Source of the DNA: Candidatus Dormiibacterota bacterium
GTDB taxonomy: Bacteria > Chloroflexota > Dormibacteria > Dormibacterales > Dormibacteraceae
NCBI GenBank assembly: GCA_024280995.1
Contig: JAMXLM010000005.1
Location: 1 to 64,000 of the forward strand
Reading direction: 5' to 3'
DNA: 64,000 nucleotides
Below the pieces are notes generated by a model. The model ran no database searches. It was not told the origin of the DNA and saw only the letters and a list, made by a program, of their open reading frames with translations. Each line of letters begins with the position of its first letter. The first letter of the stretch is position 1. Shown in pieces: positions 18,303 through 27,529 of this stretch. Both the position numbers and the translations under genes were made by a program.

Positions 18303-20798
18303 GTGAGCTCCAGCCGGCTTCTTTCTCGCGCCGTGGTTGTGTTGACTGTCGCCTCGGTGGTGGTTGCGGTCGGAAACGCCGACGCTGCCGCGCCGTCCTT
18401 CGCGGGTGCTCTGCAGTCCGCCGCCAAGGCTCGGCAGGTTCCGCTTCCTCTGCTCGAAGCGATCACCTACGTGAACGTCCGGTGGGAGCCGACGATGAGC
18501 CCCGCCATCGACGGCGGCGTCGGCCCGATGAAGATCCTGCCTTCGCAGGTCGCCACGGCAGCCTCGCTGAGCGGCCATACCCGCACGGAGGTCACGAGTG
18601 ACGCGGCGGCCAACATCGACGCCGGCGCGGCGCTCCTATCGGGCTACCACAAATCCGGCAGTGGCCTGGACTCGTGGCACGCGGCCGTCGCGACCACCCA
18701 GGGACCTCTGGTCGCCGGTGCGGTTTTCGACGTGTTGCGCAGCGGAGCGAATCGGACGACCGCGTCGGGTGAGTCCATCAGCGTGGCCCCGCAAGCCGTG
18801 TCCACTGCGCCGTCGCTTCAGACCTCGACCTCTGTGTCGACCGCCTCCACCGACTATCCCGGCGCGACGTTCGTCCCTGCCTCGCCGTCGAACTATTCGA
18901 TCGCGAACCGGCCCTTCGACTATCCGGTCGACATGGTGGTCATCCACGACATCGAAGGCAGCGCCAACGATGCGATCCAGGCGTTCGAGGACCCGGCGCG
19001 CCAGGCCTCGGCGCACTACGTGGTCTCGTACGCCGGCCAGATAACGCAGATGGTGCCCGAGCACGACATCGCATGGCACGCAGGCAACTGGGACTACAAC
19101 ACCCGCGCGATCGGGATCGAGCACGAGGGCTTCGCCTACACGCCGGGCCTCTACACCACCGCTGAGTACCAGGCGAGCGCCCACCTGATCGCCTCGATCT
19201 GCTCGCGGTGGGGAGTGCCGATGGATCGCACCCACGTCATCGGCCACTACCAGGTGCCCGACCCGTTCAACCCAGGTCTCTACGGCGGCGCCGACCACCA
19301 CACGGATCCGGGTCCGTACTGGAACTGGACCTACTACATGAGCATCGCCGCTCAGTACGCCAACGCTCTCCCGAGCCCGCCGCACATGGTTCTCACCGCG
19401 GATGCCTTCGCGGGGGACGCGAGCGCGACCGTCGACTGGCAGCCGGCGCGGTCGTGCCACAAGCCGGTCACCGGCTACCAGGTCGTGCTGCAGCCCGGAA
19501 ACGTCATCCAGAACGTCCCGGCCACGGCGACCTCGGCCACCTTCACAGGGCTGACGAACGGGGCGAGCTACACGGCGACCGTCACGGCGTTCACAGCCGA
19601 TGGTCAGGACAGCTTGCAGTCGAACACGGTCGTTCCCGGCGCACCATGCACGGCCCCAAGCATCACGGCGTCGCAATCCTCACCTCAGCCCATCAGCACG
19701 GTGATCAACATCAGCGCCGGATCCGCGAGCTGCCCCAACCCTCGGTACAAGTTCGAGGTGCAGCAGCCGAACGGGACGTGGTCGCTCGGGCGGGGCTTCG
19801 GCGCCTCGACCTGGAATTGGGACACGACCGGGCTCGTCGCGGGCAACTACACCGTCCGCGTCTCGGCCAACCAGTTCACGAGCGACTACAGCTCCGCGCA
19901 GTCGACCGCCAACCTGGCGTTCACGGTCACGGGCTGCACGTCCGCGTCGCTGTCGCCCGCGCCCGGAACTTACCCCACCGGAGCCAGCGTCACCTTCGCC
20001 GCGACGGCCGGTGGGTGCCCGAGCCCCGAGTTCGAGTTCTGGGGTCGCGCGACGGGTGGTACGTGGTCGATCGTGCAGCCTTACAGCTCCACCGCGACCT
20101 TCGTCTGGAACACGGCAGGCGCGCCGCGCGGGTCCTACGACGCCGCGGTCTGGGTGCGGCAGCATGGCTCGGGTACGCCGAGCTATGAAGTGGGCAGCGG
20201 CGGCACCTACGTGCTCGGTGGCTGCACCGTCGCGAACCTGGCGCCGGCTCCCGGTTCGTTCGAGGTGGGCGGCTCAATCGCGTTCACGGCCGACTCGGGC
20301 GGCTGCCCGAACGCCCAGTACGAGTTCTGGGTGCGCTCGGCGAGCGGAACGTGGAGCGTGGCGCGCGGGTACAGCTCGACGCCCACTTACACCTGGAACA
20401 CGGCCGGGTTGCCGCCCGGCGGATACCAGGTCGCGGTGTGGGTGCGCCAGGTCGGCTCCCCGACGTCGACCTACGATGCCGGCACCGGCGGCACCTACCA
20501 GCTGACCGGCTGCTCGACCGCGACGCTGAGTCCGGCGCCGGGGTCTCTGACCCGAGGATCGGTGGTCCAGTTCACGGCGACCGGCGGGGGCTGCAGCACG
20601 CCTCAGTACGCCTTCTGGGTGAAGGCTCCGGGCGGCTCTTGGAGGCTGGCCCAGGCCTACGGCTCGAGTGCCACTTTCAGCTGGAACACAGCGGGCCTGG
20701 CGGCAGGCACCTACCAGGTGGCGGTCTGGGTCCGCGAGCAGGGCAGCGGCACCGCCACCTATGACGCGGGCGCGGGCGGCACTTACTCACTCGCCTAG
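18303..20798 (+). CDS. Secreted N-acetylmuramoyl-L-alanine amidase with FN3 domain and four C-terminal repeats
   Basis: 831 residues from GTG 18303, signal peptide ~1-30. Residues ~35-150 resemble a soluble lytic transglycosylase fold (LLEAITYVNVRWEP, GGVGPMKILPSQV), but the position of the usual catalytic Glu reads N, so this part is probably inactive. Residues ~205-350 are an amidase_2/PGRP domain: VVIHDIEG, HYVVSYAGQITQMV, IAWHAG, IGIEHEG and VIGHYQVPD with HTDPGP, supplying the zinc His ligands and catalytic acids. It would cut the MurNAc-L-Ala bond of peptidoglycan. An FN3-like domain (~360-448) precedes four shared repeats (449-831). Confidence 0.87.
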   Translation: MSSSRLLSRAVVVLTVASVVVAVGNADAAAPSFAGALQSAAKARQVPLPLLEAITYVNVRWEPTMSPAIDGGVGPMKILPSQVATAASLSGHTRTEVTSDAAANIDAGAALLSGYHKSGSGLDSWHAAVATTQGPLVAGAVFDVLRSGANRTTASGESISVAPQAVSTAPSLQTSTSVSTASTDYPGATFVPASPSNYSIANRPFDYPVDMVVIHDIEGSANDAIQAFEDPARQASAHYVVSYAGQITQMVPEHDIAWHAGNWDYNTRAIGIEHEGFAYTPGLYTTAEYQASAHLIASICSRWGVPMDRTHVIGHYQVPDPFNPGLYGGADHHTDPGPYWNWTYYMSIAAQYANALPSPPHMVLTADAFAGDASATVDWQPARSCHKPVTGYQVVLQPGNVIQNVPATATSATFTGLTNGASYTATVTAFTADGQDSLQSNTVVPGAPCTAPSITASQSSPQPISTVINISAGSASCPNPRYKFEVQQPNGTWSLGRGFGASTWNWDTTGLVAGNYTVRVSANQFTSDYSSAQSTANLAFTVTGCTSASLSPAPGTYPTGASVTFAATAGGCPSPEFEFWGRATGGTWSIVQPYSSTATFVWNTAGAPRGSYDAAVWVRQHGSGTPSYEVGSGGTYVLGGCTVANLAPAPGSFEVGGSIAFTADSGGCPNAQYEFWVRSASGTWSVARGYSSTPTYTWNTAGLPPGGYQVAVWVRQVGSPTSTYDAGTGGTYQLTGCSTATLSPAPGSLTRGSVVQFTATGGGCSTPQYAFWVKAPGGSWRLAQAYGSSATFSWNTAGLAAGTYQVAVWVREQGSGTATYDAGAGGTYSLA
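19647..20795 (+). repeat. Four-copy C-terminal repeat block of the amidase
   Basis: Four copies begin at Cys449. Copies 2-4 are very alike and close with GGTYVLGGC, GGTYQLTGC and GGTYSLA, the same variant as in the GH18 protein. Copy 1 is divergent, with KFEVQ in place of EFW. Confidence 0.9.
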
Positions 20799-20833
20799 GG
20801 GATTCGCTGCTTTCCACTGTTAAGTGGCCGCTG

Positions 20834-20839
20834 TATACT
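20834..20839 (+). promoter_or_regulatory. Candidate -10 box of the giant BNR protein gene
   Basis: TATACT lies 12 bases before ATG 20852. CCACT-GTTA-AGTGG (20814-20827) sits just upstream, across the expected -35/spacer region, and contains the GTTAAGTG string also seen before the 2520 gene. No Shine-Dalgarno is visible. Confidence 0.45.
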
Positions 20840-20851
20840 GCCGCCGCTCTA

Positions 20852-23800
20852 ATGGGGAGGGTTGGGGCGCGTGTGTCCGCGGCCGCACTGTCGTGCGCGT
20901 TGCTCCTCGCCCTCGACGTGGCGCCGCAGACGGTCGTCGCCGCGGCAAAGCCGGCCAAGGTCGCGGCGGCCGCGAGCCACTCACCGAAGCTAAGGCTCGG
21001 CCGCGCCAATCCGGCCCGAGAGCTCGGCCCCGAGCGCGCTCACGGTAAGCCCAAGCCGGCGCGACCGCCATCAGGGCGGCTCCGAACGGCGGTCTCAGCG
21101 CCGTGGACCGCCCTCGGACCGCAGCCGATCAGCAGCGTCGACACCTACGGCGCGTCGTCAGGTCGCGTGACCTCGATCGCGTTCGACCCGACGACTTCGC
21201 AGATCGTTTACGCCGGGACGGCCGGCGGCGGCGTGTGGAAGACGACCAACGGCGGCCTGACCTGGAGCCCGATGAGCGACAACCAGGCAACCCTCGGCAT
21301 CGGAGCGGTGGCCGTCGATCCCCACCAGCCATTGGTGGTGTACGCGGGCACCGGCGAGGGGAACCGCTGCGCCGACTGCCTCTCCAGCGATGGGCTGCTG
21401 CAGAGCAGGGACGGCGGGGTCACGTGGACTCTGCTGGGCTCGCCGCTATCCGGTCACTACGTGAATGCGATCGTCGTCGACCGGACCAACAGCAACCACG
21501 TCGTCGTCGCCAGCAGCGCTGGGCTGTTCGACTCGTTTGACGCGACGTTCTGGAACGCCAACACAAGCTTCGCCGCGCTCTCGACCACCAGCGAGCCGCG
21601 GGTGGACAGCCTCTTCCAGGACGCGAGCTCGCCGAACGTCTGGTGGGCATCGGTCAGCGAGCGCTGCTTGGCGGACGGTTTCATCGCGCGCTCGACTGAC
21701 AACGGGAGCACCTGGTCGGTCGTGCGCCGGATGTCGACCTTCGCCGGCATGCCACAGGCAAAGCGGATCGCGATGGCCGGTGGCCCTGGCGGTGTCCTCT
21801 ACGGCCAGGTCGCATCCTGTGGCGTCGGCGCCTGGGGCGATGGACAGTTCGCGGGCATTCTCAAGTCGACGGACTCGGGCGCTCACTGGACGCTGATCAG
21901 GTCCGCGTCCGGCCTCATCGATCCGTTCTCGCTGGGTGGCGGCTTCTATCAGGGCTGGTACGACAACGTGGTCGCCGTCGACCCCACCAATGTGAACCAC
22001 GTCGTCTTCGGCGGCGTGACCGTGCTTGCCACCCGTGATGGAGGCGCGAGCTTCGTCGACGTCGCGCGCCCCTACAGCAACGGACCTGTCCACCCCGACA
22101 CGCACGCCCTCGTATTCACCGGAGCTCCCGACACCCTTTACACCGGCAACGACGGCGGAATCTGGCAGTCGTCCAACCTAGGCAACAGCTGGACGAACCT
22201 GAACTCGACGCTCGCGATCACCACTTTCTACGGCGGAGCCGCAGCCGATTCGACGCATCTCGTCGCCGGCTCGCAGGACGACGGCACGGTCGCGACCTAT
22301 CCGGGCGGATCGGCTGCGCCGGCCTGGTCCGAAGAAGAGGACGGCGACGGAACGCTGGCGCAAATCGTTCCGGGGACCTCGATTTATTACGGCGCCCAGC
22401 CGGGTGGCGTGATCTTCGAGGGGGACTACACCACGCCCGGGGTGTTCAGGCTCGCGTCTCCCTGCGACAACAACTCGGCGACGCCTGCCTGCAACGATCC
22501 CGCGAGCTTTGTCGCACCATTCGCCGTCGATCCGGGGAGCACTGCCTCCGCGACCACCCTCTACGTCGGCTCCAACCGCGTGTGGCGGAGCACGACCGGG
22601 GGCACGCCCGCGGGGAGCGCGGGCTGGACCGCGATCAGCCCCGATCTCACGACCGGGCTGAATGTCTTCACGACGCCGGACACTCTTTCAGCGATCGCTG
22701 TCGGCCCCAACGGAACAGTCGTCACGGGCAGTTGGGGCGGCGCCCTCTACGAGAGCACCAACGCCAACTCGGCCAACCCGACGTGGACTCAGATTCAGTA
22801 CAACGGGTTCCCGTACTTCGATCCCACCCGCTACGCCGGCCGGCCGTGGATCACAAGCATTGCGATCGCGCCGAACGGGGAGATCTACATCGCGACCGGC
22901 AGTTTGGGTGGTGGCGTATTCCTCGGCAAGCCTCCGATTCTGTTGAACCAGCTGTTCTGGACCGCGCTCGGATCACCCTCGGGCACTTTCGTCGACAGCG
23001 TGGCGGCAGACCCGGGCAATCCGCAGATCGTTTACGCGGGCACCGACGCCGGCGCGTTCCAGTGCTACCTGTGCGATCCGTTCAACCTCCCAGTCTCCAA
23101 CTGGCAACCGCTGGGCAGCGGTTTGCCCAACTCGCCGATCGACCAGATCACAGTCGCGGCGGATAAGAACGAGATCGTCGCTTTCACGCACGGTCGCGGC
23201 GCGTGGATCATGCCAAACCCCAACGCTCAGTCAGTGTTTTTCCACCCAAGCCCTCTCGACTTCGGATCGGTATATCCGGGATCGCACCCACCACCATTGG
23301 AGGTGATCGCGTCCACGCCTATGAGCACTCCCAACGTCAATTGGGGGGCCGCAACAATCACGGGCACAAACGCCTCCGACTTCGCGATCACGTCGGACGG
23401 CTGCGTCGGGTCAGGAACGTACTGCGGTATTTACGTCGGCTTCACGGCGTCAGCGGCGGGTACCCGAACAGCGACCTTGAACCTGGTCGACGACGCCGCC
23501 GGCAGCCCGCAGTCAGTGCCGCTGACCGCTTATGTCACTCCAGCGAACGTGTCGTTCAGCAGCAATCCGGTGAACCTTGGCGCCACCACCGTCGGCACCA
23601 CGAGCTCGCCGGTGACGCTGACGATCAGCAGCACCGGAACCGGCCCCCTGACCTTCGGCACTCTTTCTGTGGGGGAAACCGATGGCCAGAACGTCGCGAT
23701 CGTCGGCGGCTCGGATCACTGCAGCGGGCAGAGCGTCGGTCCGGGTGGAAGCTGCTCTGTCCAGCTCACCATGTCGCCCCCCTATGCCAAGGGCGTCAGC

Positions 23801-26800
23801 GCGACGCTGACGGTGCCCGACAACGCCGGCTTTGGAACTCAGTACGTGAGCATCACCGGCGTGTCGAATGGGGCGTGGGTGGGAGTCCCGCCCGCGCTGA
23901 TCGATTTCGGCGGCGTCAACGTAGGTGTCGCGAGCATGCCACAGCAGGTGCTCCGGACCAATTTCGGCAACCAGGACTTGATCGTGACGGCCGTTTCGAT
24001 CACTGGCGCCAACGCCTCAAACTTCAACATCATTTCGCAGAACTGCACCACGGGTCCCGTGCACCCCGGCCAGTCCTGCGACGTCCAGGTAACCTTTACG
24101 GCGGACGCGCTGGCGTCCCGGACGGCAACCCTGAGTTTTACCGACAACGGGTTCAACGAAAGGGCTACGACGCTTAACGGTCACGGGGTCAATACCTCCG
24201 CGACCGTGAATTTCTCCAGCATCGAGTACAACACGGTCGCCATCGGCGGATTTGGCGCCGCGGATGTGCTGATGCACAACAACGGCCCTGACGCGCTGAC
24301 GGTCGAAGGATTCGCCGTCACCGGTCCCAACGCGTCCGACTTCACATTTGGTTTTTCCACCTGCCTGCTCCCGTTGACGCTGTCGAACGGCGGAGGGTGC
24401 GACTTCATCATGGACTTCCGGCCGGCCGCACAGGGCACTCCGTCGCGGTCTGGAACACTGACCATTTACGACAGCACGGGCTCACACGTGATCACACTCC
24501 ATGGCACGGCGAGCGGGCCTAGCTTCGTCTTCTCCGCGAACCCGCTTGATTTCGGCACGGCCACGGCGGGGTCGCCCGTCACGCGATCTCAAACGATCAC
24601 TAACGGCGGCGATGCCGCCTTCACTGTCAACGCGATCAGCAATGGATGCTGCTTCAACGACTACACCGTCGCAACCGACGGCTGCACGGGTGTGAGCATC
24701 GCCCCGGGTGCAAGTTGCTCCCTGACGTTCAAGTTCGATCCGTGGGGCTCCGGCGACCGCTCGGACTTCATCCGTGTCTTCGCCAACAGCTACGCGATCA
24801 ACGCCACTTTTAACGTGACCGCTACCGGCGTGGCGCCGTCGCCATCGTCTCCGGTGACCGTCTTTCCGGACACAGGGGTGATGCACACGAGCGCCCCTAC
24901 GACGGTAACTGTGACCAACGCCGGCCCCGCGGCCTGGATCGTCGGCACTCTCACAACCGGCTCGGTCGACTTCGGAATTGTCGGTGGCACTGATCTTTGC
25001 AGCGGAACTACCGTCAATCCCGGCGGCAGCTGCACCGTCCAGGTGGTGTTTACGCCGAAGAACACCTCAATGCGATTCGCGGGTCTGACCGGCAGCGGCA
25101 ACTACCATTTCGGGGTCGCGCAGCTCAGCGGCAATGGGATTTCTCCTTACGCCAACCCGCCACGAGCCGTCGCATTCGGTTCGATCGAAGTCGGCGCGGC
25201 GCACGCGGTGGACATTCCGGTGACAAATTCGGGAACCACCACCCTGCACGTGACAGGCGCCACCTTCACGTCAGGGACGGCTTTCAGCTTGACCTCACAA
25301 ACATGCCAGAGCGTCGCTCCTCAGGGTCAGTGTTCGCTGACCGTCACGTTCGCTCCAAAGACCGCGGGCCCGATCAGCGACACGATGACGGTGGTCGATG
25401 ACGAGGTGACGCCGCCGTCGATCTCGCTGACCGGCACAGGAGTCGCGGCGGCGCCGTGCAGCGGGGCGAGCATTGTGTCCAGCCCGTCGGTGCCGGCCAG
25501 CCCCGGAACGCAAGTGACGTTCACCGCAAGCGCGGTCGGGTGTCCGCGGCCCATGTTCGATTTCTGGCTGACGCCGCCTGGTGGCTCAGCGGTCGAGACG
25601 CAGACTTATTCCGCGCAGAGCTGGTGGGTGTGGGACACGTCCGGCCTGCCCGCCGGCAGCTATCTGGTCACGGTGCGGGTACGCGACTTTCTCTCCTCTG
25701 CGGTACAAGAGGCATCCGCGGCGATCACGTTCCGGATCGTCAGCCCGGCTTGCGCTTCGGCGACCGTCACTGCCGACCATCCCGGCCCGCAGGCGGCGGG
25801 GACGCGCGTGACCTTCACAGTTGCGCGTCCTGGCTGTGCCGATCCGGCCAGCTATCAGTTCTGGGTGATTGGCAACGGCATGCCCTGGTCGCTCGTCCAG
25901 TCCTACAGCACCACGGCAACGTGGACTGTCGACTACTCGCTGCTCAAGGGCGTAGGTACCTACTCGATCGACGTGTGGGTCAAAGAGCCTGGCTCGACAA
26001 ATCAGTACGACACGTTCGGGCTCGCGTCCTTTGTAGTTGCCGGATGCACGTCGGCGGCGATTACGCCGAACGCCGCCAACAGCGTATTCACGGTTTCCGC
26101 GGCCGGCCCCGCGTGCGCAACGCCTGAGTACCAATACTGGATCTTCAGCGTCAAGACAGGCTGGTTCATCGCCAAGCCGTGGACGACTACATCCACGTTT
26201 GACCCGAGCACTTTGACCCTGAGCGCCGGAACCTACTCGCTCGACGTGTGGGTCAGACAGCAGGCCCCGTCGAGCAGCCCGGCGCACTACGAGACCTGGG
26301 CGTTGAGCACGATCGTCATTCCCGGTGGGGGTTGCGGCGGCGCGACACTCGCACCCTCGATCTCATCGCCGGCCGCAGTCGGGGCATCGGTGAAATTCAC
26401 CGCCACGGCGGGCAGCTGCTCGTCGCCGCAGTACGAGTACTGGTTGTTCCCGGGCACCGGTGGTGGGTGGCAGCTCCTGCAGGGTTACAGGTCCGCCGCG
26501 ACCTACAACCTGGACAGCTCGGCGCTGCACCTCAATGCGGGCACCTACAGCGTGGTCGCGTGGGTCAGGCAGCCGGGCACGCCAAGCACCGCTTACGACG
26601 CGTACGGGTTGTACTCGTTCACATTCGGCGGCGACGACTCCGTCGCCCTCAACTCGGACTTCCACAGCCCGCAGCCGTTGGGCCGAACGGTCACGTTCAC
26701 GGCCGTCCCTTCCGGCCTGGCCGCGACGTCATCGGAGTACGAGTTCTGGGGACTTGCGCAAGGCGGCAGCTGGGTCCTCCTCCAGTCTTGGTCGTCCGAC

Positions 26801-26935
26801 CCTAGCCTGAAGCTCGAAACCCTTTACGACCCGTACGGGGCCCTCGCCGTCGTCGTCTGGGTCAGACCCGCGGGCACCTCGCCGCCCGGCGGATACGAAA
26901 CGTACGACCTAGTCAGTTACGCCTTGACTGGCTGA
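20852..26935 (+). CDS. Giant secreted BNR propeller protein with ASPM/SPD-2/Hydin-like domains and five C-terminal repeats
   Basis: 2027 residues. Signal region at 1-~35 (AAALSCALLLALDVAPQTVVAAA). Residues ~85-790 are a sortilin/BNR-type propeller with repeated TxDGGxTW-like turns (KTTNGGLTWSP, QSRDGGVTWTLL, KSTDSGAHWTLI). Residues ~795-1535 hold about seven ASPM-SPD-2-Hydin/choice-of-anchor-D-like Ig domains, each opening LDFGSV or similar and containing a C...SC pair (CSGQSVGPGGSCSVQL). Residues 1536-2027 are five shared repeats, the last without cysteines. No enzymatic residues are evident; a large adhesive or scaffold surface protein is likely. Its 3' end overlaps leuD by 23 bases, tail to tail. 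Confidence 0.83.
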   Translation: MGRVGARVSAAALSCALLLALDVAPQTVVAAAKPAKVAAAASHSPKLRLGRANPARELGPERAHGKPKPARPPSGRLRTAVSAPWTALGPQPISSVDTYGASSGRVTSIAFDPTTSQIVYAGTAGGGVWKTTNGGLTWSPMSDNQATLGIGAVAVDPHQPLVVYAGTGEGNRCADCLSSDGLLQSRDGGVTWTLLGSPLSGHYVNAIVVDRTNSNHVVVASSAGLFDSFDATFWNANTSFAALSTTSEPRVDSLFQDASSPNVWWASVSERCLADGFIARSTDNGSTWSVVRRMSTFAGMPQAKRIAMAGGPGGVLYGQVASCGVGAWGDGQFAGILKSTDSGAHWTLIRSASGLIDPFSLGGGFYQGWYDNVVAVDPTNVNHVVFGGVTVLATRDGGASFVDVARPYSNGPVHPDTHALVFTGAPDTLYTGNDGGIWQSSNLGNSWTNLNSTLAITTFYGGAAADSTHLVAGSQDDGTVATYPGGSAAPAWSEEEDGDGTLAQIVPGTSIYYGAQPGGVIFEGDYTTPGVFRLASPCDNNSATPACNDPASFVAPFAVDPGSTASATTLYVGSNRVWRSTTGGTPAGSAGWTAISPDLTTGLNVFTTPDTLSAIAVGPNGTVVTGSWGGALYESTNANSANPTWTQIQYNGFPYFDPTRYAGRPWITSIAIAPNGEIYIATGSLGGGVFLGKPPILLNQLFWTALGSPSGTFVDSVAADPGNPQIVYAGTDAGAFQCYLCDPFNLPVSNWQPLGSGLPNSPIDQITVAADKNEIVAFTHGRGAWIMPNPNAQSVFFHPSPLDFGSVYPGSHPPPLEVIASTPMSTPNVNWGAATITGTNASDFAITSDGCVGSGTYCGIYVGFTASAAGTRTATLNLVDDAAGSPQSVPLTAYVTPANVSFSSNPVNLGATTVGTTSSPVTLTISSTGTGPLTFGTLSVGETDGQNVAIVGGSDHCSGQSVGPGGSCSVQLTMSPPYAKGVSATLTVPDNAGFGTQYVSITGVSNGAWVGVPPALIDFGGVNVGVASMPQQVLRTNFGNQDLIVTAVSITGANASNFNIISQNCTTGPVHPGQSCDVQVTFTADALASRTATLSFTDNGFNERATTLNGHGVNTSATVNFSSIEYNTVAIGGFGAADVLMHNNGPDALTVEGFAVTGPNASDFTFGFSTCLLPLTLSNGGGCDFIMDFRPAAQGTPSRSGTLTIYDSTGSHVITLHGTASGPSFVFSANPLDFGTATAGSPVTRSQTITNGGDAAFTVNAISNGCCFNDYTVATDGCTGVSIAPGASCSLTFKFDPWGSGDRSDFIRVFANSYAINATFNVTATGVAPSPSSPVTVFPDTGVMHTSAPTTVTVTNAGPAAWIVGTLTTGSVDFGIVGGTDLCSGTTVNPGGSCTVQVVFTPKNTSMRFAGLTGSGNYHFGVAQLSGNGISPYANPPRAVAFGSIEVGAAHAVDIPVTNSGTTTLHVTGATFTSGTAFSLTSQTCQSVAPQGQCSLTVTFAPKTAGPISDTMTVVDDEVTPPSISLTGTGVAAAPCSGASIVSSPSVPASPGTQVTFTASAVGCPRPMFDFWLTPPGGSAVETQTYSAQSWWVWDTSGLPAGSYLVTVRVRDFLSSAVQEASAAITFRIVSPACASATVTADHPGPQAAGTRVTFTVARPGCADPASYQFWVIGNGMPWSLVQSYSTTATWTVDYSLLKGVGTYSIDVWVKEPGSTNQYDTFGLASFVVAGCTSAAITPNAANSVFTVSAAGPACATPEYQYWIFSVKTGWFIAKPWTTTSTFDPSTLTLSAGTYSLDVWVRQQAPSSSPAHYETWALSTIVIPGGGCGGATLAPSISSPAAVGASVKFTATAGSCSSPQYEYWLFPGTGGGWQLLQGYRSAATYNLDSSALHLNAGTYSVVAWVRQPGTPSTAYDAYGLYSFTFGGDDSVALNSDFHSPQPLGRTVTFTAVPSGLAATSSEYEFWGLAQGGSWVLLQSWSSDPSLKLETLYDPYGALAVVVWVRPAGTSPPGGYETYDLVSYALTG
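25457..26932 (+). repeat. Five-copy C-terminal repeat block of the giant BNR protein
   Basis: Copies start at Cys1536. Copies 2-4 reproduce the order seen in the phosphoesterase and Ycf48-like blocks (a YDTFGL copy, an SPQ-less copy ending YETWALSTI, then CGGATL). Copy 5 begins with Asp where Cys is expected and lacks the second Cys. Confidence 0.88.
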
Positions 26936-27527
26936 CGGCCGGCACGGCCGGCAACCATTCCGCGCGAGCCTCCTCGTAGGCTGCGATTTCCTGCTCGCGA
27001 CGTTCGATCAGGGAGATGTCATCGAAACCTTTCAGGAGCATCTCGCGCGGGAACGCGTCGATCTCGAACGGATAGGAGAACCCGTCACCTCGAACCTCCT
27101 GCCCCTCCAGGTCGACCACGACCATCGCGGTGGGATCTTCCGTGACAAGGTCGATGAGGTGCCGGACCTGCGATTCTGGCAGCGTCACCGCGAGCAGCCC
27201 CGTCTTATAGCAGTTGCCGCGAAAGATGTCCGCGAACGAGGGCGCGATGATCGCCCGGAAGCCGAAGTCGCGCAGCGCCCAGGGCGCGTGCTCACGCGAC
27301 GACCCGCAGCCGAAGTTCGCGCCCGCGACGAGCACTCGCGCGCCGGCGTGCTCCGGCCGGTCGAGGACGAAATCACCTCGCGCACGCCAGTCATAGAACA
27401 GGAAGGGGCCGTAGCCGGTGCGCTCGATTCGCTTGAGGAACTGCTTCGGGATGATCTGGTCGGTGTCGACGTCGGCAAGATCGAGGGGCGCCATGCGGCC
27501 CTCGACGCGTTTGATCGGCGCCGGCAT
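26913..27527 (-). CDS. leuD: 3-isopropylmalate dehydratase small subunit
   Basis: 204 residues from ATG 27527 (the track ORF is extended upstream into leuC shadow). Pairs with LeuC to isomerise 2-isopropylmalate to 3-isopropylmalate in leucine synthesis. Seen: DVDTDQIIPKQFL, FGCGSSREHAPWAL (substrate-specificity/swivel domain signature) and SFADIFRGNCYKTGLL. Two bases after the leuC stop, so translationally coupled. Confidence 0.95.
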   Translation of the reverse strand: MPAPIKRVEGRMAPLDLADVDTDQIIPKQFLKRIERTGYGPFLFYDWRARGDFVLDRPEHAGARVLVAGANFGCGSSREHAPWALRDFGFRAIIAPSFADIFRGNCYKTGLLAVTLPESQVRHLIDLVTEDPTAMVVVDLEGQEVRGDGFSYPFEIDAFPREMLLKGFDDISLIERREQEIAAYEEARAEWLPAVPAVSQSRRN

Positions 27528-27529
27528 GG

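Noticed and set aside
1-26935. Mobile element or prophage origin of the repeat-protein cluster
   Set aside because: No transposase, integrase, terminal repeats or tRNA target is visible, and base composition looks like the neighbours; ilvD and other core genes are interspersed.
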